A stretch of 64,000 bases of DNA from Apostichopus parvimensis (taxonomy: Eukaryota; Echinodermata; Holothuroidea; Aspidochirotida; Stichopodidae), in the NCBI GenBank assembly GCA_000934455.1, contig KN882593.1, positions 95,013 to 159,012 of the forward strand. The letters are read 5' to 3'. This document shows, in pieces, positions 57,547 through 64,000 of this stretch (the first letter of the stretch is position 1; every line of letters starts with the position of its first letter). The notes below the pieces were generated by a model. The model ran no database searches and was not told the DNA's origin. It saw only the letters and a list, made by a program, of their open reading frames with translations. A program made the translations under genes and the position numbers.

Positions 57547-57844
57547 CGGGGGGGACATGTCCCCCCATATTTTAGGTGGGGGTATATAGTATCTATGTCC
57601 CCCAATATTTAGTGGCATAGTTTTTTTTTTAGAATATTTTTTGTATTTTTTTATGATATCGCTAGTAATTTCAAAATAGAAAATGCTTAGATGCAACTTA
57701 CAAGGCCTGGGAAGTGCCATTTCCAGCGATCTGGGCGGCCAAAATTTTCTTTTGCGCTTCGCGCCAACTTATGGTGGCGCTACGCTTAGATAGTTTGCCT
57801 ACAAGCTTCGCCCCTCCCTTGGCAAATTCCTCGCAAGGCGCCTG
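57547..57844 (-). mobile_element. hAT-type MITE copy, reverse orientation, left end unclear
   Basis: 57650-57844 is the reverse complement of the 43001 element core: GCAACTTACAAGGCCTGGGA, CAGCGATCTGGG, CGCGCCAACTTATGGTGGCG, CTACGCTTAGATAG. It ends GGCGCCTG at 57844 like that element's terminus. The left part carries a different G/C hairpin (GGGGGACATGTCCCCC), so this may be a chimera or one element inside another. Confidence 0.65.
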
Positions 57845-58189
57845 TCTAACCGTGTCACAATTTGTTACTATATATGACCGAAAGTAGTTTTTACTTTTTT
57901 TCGAAATGAATAGCTAGACGGACAATTAATTGGTTGTCCATAGATGAAATTTTGTGCAACATTATGGGTATGTTTTGAAGTGAATTTATTATTCAAATTC
58001 TGAACAAATAACGGGCTTAAAACCTTGAAAAGTGGGGCTGACGGGTATTGTGGGGGGTTACGTAGAATTACCTACAAAAGCAATGATCCACAGGAGATGC
58101 GATGAGGTCGAACATGATGTGTGACTGGTGACAATCTTGAAAAAGGTTATGAATAAAAAAAAAACTATTGGGAAAAACTTGGTTCTCAG

Positions 58190-58360
58190 GCAAAAGTGTA
58201 CATCTGGTTGGTCATTTTCAAGCTCGAGAAGTGCCATTTCCGGTGATCTGGGGGGCTATCAAAACCAGAAATTTTCTTGTACGCTGCGCGCCAACCAATG
58301 GTGGCGCTCCGATTTGATAGTAATTCGCCTGCATCCAAGCAAAATATTTGAAACAAATCG
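58190..58360 (-). mobile_element. Diverged fragment of the same MITE core
   Basis: AGTGCCATTTCCGGTGATCT and CGCGCCAACCAATGGTGGCG with TTTGATAG follow the same order as the 57650-57844 copy, about 400 bp away and in the same orientation. The termini are not identifiable. Confidence 0.55.
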
Positions 58361-58377
58361 CCGCCCCTGGGTGAGAG

Positions 58378-58455
58378 GGAAGGCAGGGGGAGGGGAGGGA
58401 GGGAGGGAATTGAAGGAAGGAAAGGGAGGGAAGGAAGGGGAAGAGGAGAGAGAAC
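58378..58455 (+). repeat. GGGA/GGAA purine tract
   Basis: GGGAGGGAGGGAGGG-type sequence grading into GGAAGG. Possible G-quadruplex or triplex former; the ORFs over it are compositional. Confidence 0.8.
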
Positions 58456-61293
58456 ATTGTCCAAGTTTCCCGTGACTCTGTTCCTGTTAATCACGAAGCC
58501 ATGTAAGCCTATTCAAAATAAATGAAAAAACAACGGAAAGACAACCCTTCTGAGTGACTGACACGTCATATATTAGAATTAACTTTTGACCTCGGAAAAT
58601 TAAAATTCCCCCAAATTGATTTTGGTAGAGGCGTTAACCTTTATGGGAGGGCCAGAGGCGAATGGATGTTGAATTAGGCGCGGGTGCTGCCCTAGGGTCA
58701 TATAAGTCATCTCCTATTTAGTGGGTTTTAGTAGGTTTATAAAAAGGGGGACTATACCTGAAGTAGTGGTTGAATTCTCCTACTTCTGATATGCAATAAC
58801 CCCCCGACTGGACCATTTCTCCCCGATTGACTATCGGAGGTGGAGGGGGGGGGCGGATTGCACCCTTTGCGCACGCCACTGCTAACTGTTAATGTTTACC
58901 AATGACTATTTCTGTCAGTACTTCTTTTAATTCTATTAACGCAAGCAAAACATGTGTGGTTTACCGTTGCATGTCATACCTCCCCCTCCCCTTTGATAAA
59001 TTTTTAATTAATTAAGGGTCCTTATTGATGCAAATTAGTGCTATATTTTGTAACTTGTAGTAACTTTAAGTTCAAGAATTTTCGACTTAGTCTGTCCGCC
59101 GATATTTATGTTTTTAATTGAGGCGGATAAATAAATTATACAAAGAATGGAAATTAACCCCATTGCTTTGATAATGTTTTTAAATAAGACTGTTGAATTT
59201 AAAATTAAATGCATGCAGGGTTGTGTTGAAGTTTTAGCACTAGCGGTTCACGCCTGGGCCTCCGAGTCTGTGATTTTGTTAGTGAGAAAACAACTGGTAA
59301 TTGTGATGGTGGGTGGAATAAAGTTTCACTGATAACCATAATAATTTTCGTCCTTTGTGTAAAAAAAGTTTTTGTTTGAGTATTTTCTTGAAAACTACAT
59401 GTCGTATCTGGGGTAGGGGGCACCTGTGGGGGGGGGGGCGATTTTTTTTGGGAGGGCACTTGCCCCCCAGGCCACCCCTTTGCGATGCCACTGTTTTAAT
59501 GTTGTGCCTAAAGTCACCCTTTTAAGTTTGTCACGTAACATCAGGATAAAAAACCCCTCGAATATGCACCATTGACGATTAACACTGCAGGGGCTTAATT
59601 CTCTCAACTACTGGTTTTGCGGGAGGAGGACAGTTTACAGAGAAATGTGCCATATATATCCCGTTATATGTCCCCCCCCCCTCACCCCACCCCCGCCTTA
59701 CGTGGCTAGTCCACCGTCCTGTCGATATATAACTGCCAAATGGTTGAGAAAGGGAAATAATTAAAAGGTCGATTTTGTGTCGTTTTGCGGTACAAATGGA
59801 CCATGAACCCTTTTATCGGCTGATATTACGTATGTTTTGTTTACTCGTGAGTTATATATTCCTTCTCTGGCAATCACGAGCCGATTCTATCCTATCCTAT
59901 ATGATGCTTTTATAGCACTTGTACGTGTCTTGTAAACATTGCGTATATACTCTGCAGTCACGAGGGGATGATACATTGTACATGAAATAAAGGGAATAAG
60001 TTCTTTTGATTTACACGAGGTGAGTCTCCTATTTTCTTTTTCTCTTCATCTTCTTGTTATTTTCTTGTTCTATTTTGTATCATTTCATGTAGTACTTTAC
60101 TTCACTGTACATACCTAGTTTCACAATCACTTCTTGGTTTATCTTTCTGGGTCAAGTCCGATATCAAGATATCGTAATTTTTGGATTATAAAACAGTAGT
60201 GTAGCAGAAGCCTTAGATAGTACGAGAGGCATGAAAGAACACTGGTAGGATTTGAGGACCTTTCACAGACGACTTTTCTTTTTCAGTGACCACCGGACGG
60301 GGTATTTAAACTTTTAACATATTTAACTTAAATATCGATAGTTTGATCTCACAAATTTTTGACAATTTCCTCTAAATCTGGACCTCTTTTTGTTGTAAGT
60401 TTTACTTCTGGGGTGCGCCGGGGGGGGGGGGGGGGACTATCCCAAAAGTTTGATATCTATAGTTCGACATTTTTTCTCAACATTTTGTTGAAATTTCAAT
60501 GGATTAGGAGGCATACGACAAGTAAAATTTATCATTTTATTGTTTGGCACTCTTTTTGCTGTAATACAAAGGATCCATCATAATAATCCGTCAAGACTGT
60601 GGCGTGCATTATTCGTGATCAGTGGCATGGAGAAGCAAACTTCTGCCCCCATATTTTCAAAGTAATGTGGGGGAGGGGGAGGTAGCAACTCCTCTGACCC
60701 ACCTGTACATATACCCTTATATAGGTAAAAGTTGTAGCAAGCGGATACTTCAATACTTTATTAAGGAATAAGGGTCGTGTCATTAAGTTACCTTATATGA
60801 GGGTGTTGTATGGTGAAGTTGTAGTGCATCTAGTATGCATATTTCACGGCACCCAGACACGGGGGGGGGGGAGGCGGTGGGTAGCCTTTGGCTCCGGTAA
60901 GTTTTAAGCCGGTGCCTATGGTGCCGTCGTATGGGACAACTTCAACATCATTTATCCTTTGCCTGACCCCTACCACCATTCCAAATCCCTGTGTCGGTGT
61001 TTATTAATATGCTGTAAATATTATATATTCCAACGCATTATTCTAGTTTTGGGGTGTTGGGGGGGGGGGGGGGGGGGCGGGTAATGGAGGGGGAATGTGT
61101 GATACCTTCAGGCCTGATAGGATTTCTCATCGTCATTATATGTCGCATGTTCGGCTACATGGTCAAGTTTAAGTCTAAGTAACTTTGTAAAGAGTTTATA
61201 GAAGCTCGTCGGATCACAATTGTATTAATAACTAAAAAATCTTTACCATTCTATATTAATGTCCAAGGAACTTAGACGACAGTAGAATTCAAG

Positions 61294-61606
61294 ATGACGT
61301 GGAACTGGTTCTGTAAATTCGTTTGTATTGCTTCGGTCATATTTGGCATAACCGGTGAACCAGATCCCGATATCTGTATTCCCGGTCCCGGATCAACAGA
61401 TGGACCACCTCTACCCGTGCTACCCGACAGATATAGGTTATTCGTAGAAGCAAACATCGCCAACCGGAATTATAGTACCGAGATAGAAGAGACGTATGAC
61501 GGTCCCGGTAACCGCGGTTCATCGTTTTCTATTTCCAATTCGAAGTATATCTTCTCCACTTACGATTATTACACTGGCCAAAGTATCAATGTTGACGCCA
61601 TCACAA
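61294..61606 (+). CDS. LolA-like gene exon 1
   Basis: ATG context AAGATGA; 104 codons plus one base, donor ACAA|gtaagt. Carries the signal peptide and the first domain segment, ending STYDYYTGQSINVDAIT. Confidence 0.72.
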
Positions 61607-63583
61607 GTAAGTATAGGGTGTATATATATAAACAAAGAGGTGATTGAAATTAAGTTTCCTCAAATATGCTAACTTTTCGAATACTGGTCATTAAAACTTT
61701 CTAACTTTAACACGCATTTTAAAGTCCCTTATACTGTTCCTTTACTGAGGATTTTTCTTAAAATTGAACCTCTTCAATGTCTGAAAGGGTCATGACCTCC
61801 ATGTATATGGAAAAGGAATTGTTGAAACGTTTTAGCAAATTGTGACAAGTTACCAAAGATTTCACGAAATACCGATGGAGGACTTTTGAGTTTTACGAAA
61901 ATAGTCATGATAAAGGTATACTAAGAGGACGGTTGCAAGTTTCTTCAAAAATAATATTATCTGCTTTCCTATGAGCCCCGAAATTAAAGATAAATTGATT
62001 TCTGTTTCATACTGAAAATTCATCATGTTTGTGCACTTCCCTACAGCAGTATATTATTGCCAGTTCACACATATCTTTTGAATATATTTAAAGACAGCTG
62101 CTATCATAATGCCGGGAAAGGAGGTGCAAGAGGGTAAGGGCCTCCCCCTTCTATGGATCTCAACACCTTTTTCTATTGTTCAAATATAATTTGAAACGGT
62201 CGATTAACAAACCACTCCCCGCCCCGCCCGCCCCGTTCGCCCCCCAGTTTTTCTACATCCTGTATGCTTTTAGCTCACTGGCAAAGTGAACACCTGATCT
62301 GATCTACCTTCATTGGTTTTCGTTGGTCAATTTTATCGCTGAAAATAGGCCATAATCGTGTAAATCACCAACAAAGTCAACCTCATTTTACCTTGTGATT
62401 TCGCGAATCCATTTAATCTAGTTCACCTTTGGACCATAGATTCCTCTTTATTATCAACAAGTTACCCTTCGTTTCTAAATCCGACAATCGGTATGACGTA
62501 ACATGTTCCTCTTAGCACAACCAATACAATCGTTAAAGTTGTATTATGCTTTGCTACTTATGGCTCCTGTTTACTGCATGGTATAGCATGATATTTAGAT
62601 CTTGGTGATAGAAGTTAAAAGTTTAGGGTATGAAGTTGTGTTTATCCTCTTTGAGTCGTCCCCCCTCCCCCACGTTACCCCTACTCCCACCCACCCACCC
62701 CATCTCGGCTATAAAAATAGCGTTACACGGTTAATGTGGGTGATCCGGCTGACTTTCTCCATTAAGTATAAGATAGAGCACGGCAAGTTTAAGACATTCG
62801 TTTGTGTTTTATACATGTGATAAATTGTGCAAACCTCTTCACCTCCTCCACACTTCAGTTCAACCCACACTTCTTCCCTTACACGACCTCTCCCAGCCAC
62901 CGTTTCATTTTCTGGTCACACACGTAATATGACTGCTGCCAAACAATATCGACGAAAAGATAGGAATGAACCCAGTTTAAGTGCATGCATTCGATCACAT
63001 GATTAAATCAAATTTGTAAGAACTGCGTCAAATATTGATATTATTACTTAAAACAAGATTGGAATTGGATCAAACTAAGACAAACCTTCTAGGTTGTTTT
63101 CGCAAAAATGTACATAAATTGTGATTAAATACTGATAATTTGATTCTACAACAAAATGTTCGTTTCTTTTTCTCAGACGAGTGTTTTGTGTACAATATGA
63201 GTGATGTTCCCTTCAACCTGTATGGGTTCGTCAACATTAACGGTACTGGCCATATTGGTGGCGTCAAAGACATATTTACCTTCGGTTCACAGGTGAGTTC
63301 TTTAAAATTAATAAATGATGTTACTGAATGAGAGAAATTATTTGCAACAAGTAAGTCTATAATGATGGTGATGACGTCACCGTTGTTTTTTGTCTTTAGT
63401 TCGGCGAGACCTATATGGGAGAGGAGGTGATACGTGGTATTCAATGTGATCGATGGCAAAGCTGTATCTATAACGAACAGGGAGGAGATACTTTCCTTCT
63501 GGATTATTACTTTTCAAAGCCAGGCTACAAAATGGCGAACGGAGCAGAACAGGTCCCTGTTAGGGCGGCACTAAATGGCTCAG
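61294..63583 (+). CDS. Secreted LolA-like domain protein, 3'-partial, three exons
   Basis: Exons 61294-61606, 63177-63292 and 63400-63583, all GT-AG and in frame (204 residues so far). The N-terminus MTWNWFCKFVCIASVIFGIT is a signal peptide, likely cut after Gly21. Next come an Asp/Pro-rich linker (EPDPDICIPGPG) and a domain starting LPDRYRLFVEANIANRNYST. Later blocks are YMGEEVIRGIQCDRWQSCIY, FLLDYYFSKPGYKM and VPVRAALNGS. From memory these fit the metazoan LolA-like domain family of secreted or surface proteins (..RGI.CD.W.SC.Y....F..DYYFS), function unknown. N-glycosylation sequons: NYS, NMS, NGT, NGS. The family is usually longer, so more exons are expected right of the window. Confidence 0.68.
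61607..63176 (+). other. First intron of the LolA-like gene
   Basis: 1.57 kb. C-rich patches at about 62215-62245 and 62658-62702; nothing else recognised. Confidence 0.6.
63177..63292 (+). CDS. LolA-like gene exon 2
   Basis: Acceptor tttctttttctcag. Encodes ECFVYNMSDVPFNLYGFVNI, NGTGHIGGVKDIFTFGSQ. Phase 0 exit, donor CAG|gtgagt. Confidence 0.75.
63400..63583 (+). CDS. LolA-like gene exon 3
   Basis: Acceptor tttttgtctttag. Holds the most diagnostic block (IRGIQCDRWQSCIY) and LDYYFS, ending NGS plus one base; donor TCAG|gtgagt. Confidence 0.75.
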
Positions 63584-63703
63584 GTGAGTGATCTGTATAG
63601 GTTGTTGCAGAACCGAGGCTGATACTGAGAAACATTATTGAAAAGTAAAGAAGTCACAGCTTACAAAATACTAACCCCTCATCTCTCCACCATCCCTCGG
63701 CAG

Positions 63704-63717
63704 ATGAAACAGAATGA
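63704..63717 (+). CDS. Possible short terminal exon of the LolA-like gene
   Basis: After acceptor accatccctcggcag, joining to exon 3 gives DETE and TGA (63715-63717). This would end the protein at 208 residues. It may be a real short isoform or chance; the full-length continuation would lie outside the window. Confidence 0.3.
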
Positions 63718-63954
63718 AATCACATTCTTGTTGAAAGATATAGAATCACGTATGATGCCCATTTAACTATAAACAACGAAGAAGCGCCATTTCGATTAGG
63801 AGATGTATCCATTGATTAGACTGCATCATGCATAGGGCTACGTGCAGAAAAAAGGAGGAAAAAGGGGGTGGGGGGGGGGGGGTGATTTGGTTGTTTTAGT
63901 GCCTACCTTGACAGTAAAACTACCGGTAAAATTTGTGGGTAGGGAAGGTTGCTT

Positions 63955-64000
63955 AAACAAGCCCCTAGCCAGGATTTTTTAGTTGGGAGGGGGCACCAAT
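63955..64000. mobile_element. Start of a further MITE-like repeat, cut by the window edge
   Basis: GCCCCTAGCCAGGATTTTTT followed by GGGAGGGGGCACC resembles the G-rich ends of the other MITE-like repeats here. Too short to classify. Confidence 0.35.

Larger units (their letters stand above)
53996..61293. other. Intergenic between TBC1D5 and the LolA-like gene
   Basis: No complete gene found. On the minus strand, donor-like borders at 55404 (ATCCAG|gtaacc) and 57176 (GAAAG|gtaaaa) could belong to non-coding first exons of TBC1D5, but this is guesswork. From about 57530 the interval is dense in MITE debris, G runs (57536, 58846, 59427, 60420, 60861, 61060) and a GGGA-rich tract (58378-58455). 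Confidence 0.45.

Noticed and set aside
58128-58494. Frames over the GGGA tract on both strands
   Set aside because: Low-complexity translation of a purine tract and a MITE fragment.
59395-59495. Possible further hAT MITE ending in GCGATGCCACTG
   Set aside because: Only one terminus is visible. I found no matching left end or 8-bp duplication, so I did not list it as an element. The same holds for GCACGCCACTG near 58880 and CAGTGGCATGG near 60621.
1-64000. tRNA, rRNA, CRISPR, bacterial operon or virus-derived elements
   Set aside because: I saw no convincing tRNA A/B boxes, rRNA or viral-type genes. The one GTCGAACCC-like word (near 29510) lies inside a TBC1D5 exon.

Overview
This is a window of an animal nuclear genome. 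Every confident protein gene is split by GT-AG introns, the non-coding DNA is AT-rich, and the introns and intergenic DNA are full of short transposon remnants, poly-G/poly-C runs and minisatellites. The gene content (a sperm/cilium microtubule protein, a retromer-linked Rab GAP and a secreted LolA-like protein) and the repeat style fit a marine invertebrate. A deuterostome such as an echinoderm (sea cucumber-like) is my best guess, but that is inference. A 50-N gap (33253-33302) shows that this is a draft scaffold.

Layout. (1) 1-15428, plus strand: a C7orf31/SPMIP4 homologue whose 5' end lies outside the window, with eight phase-compatible coding exons and one candidate alternative terminal exon. 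(2) 15429-23946: the convergent intergenic interval, with no gene recognised, one intact hAT-type MITE and a 34-base G run. (3) 23947-53995, minus strand: a complete TBC1D5 homologue. I could join sixteen coding exons into 734 residues, and every exon junction keeps frame. (4) Inside its third intron, on the same strand (47960-48814), sits an uninterrupted 284-codon ORF of unknown function. (5) 53996-61293: intergenic, with LINE and MITE debris further into the repeats. (6) 61294 to beyond 63583, plus strand: the 5' part of a secreted protein that looks like the metazoan LolA-like domain family.

The genes do not form a pathway. SPMIP4-type proteins belong to the axoneme/centrosome, TBC1D5 to endosome/retromer and autophagy control, and the LolA-like protein is secreted. 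The most unusual material is non-coding: two different TBC1D5 introns carry minisatellites whose repeat unit contains the end of the neighbouring exon and its 5' splice site; a family of short hAT MITEs shares a conserved core and a G/C hairpin near one end; there are several perfect long palindromes; a 1.1-kb purine-only minisatellite lies just upstream of a 3' splice site; and a 2-kb duplication around the N gap contains one TBC1D5 exon twice and is probably two haplotypes placed in series.
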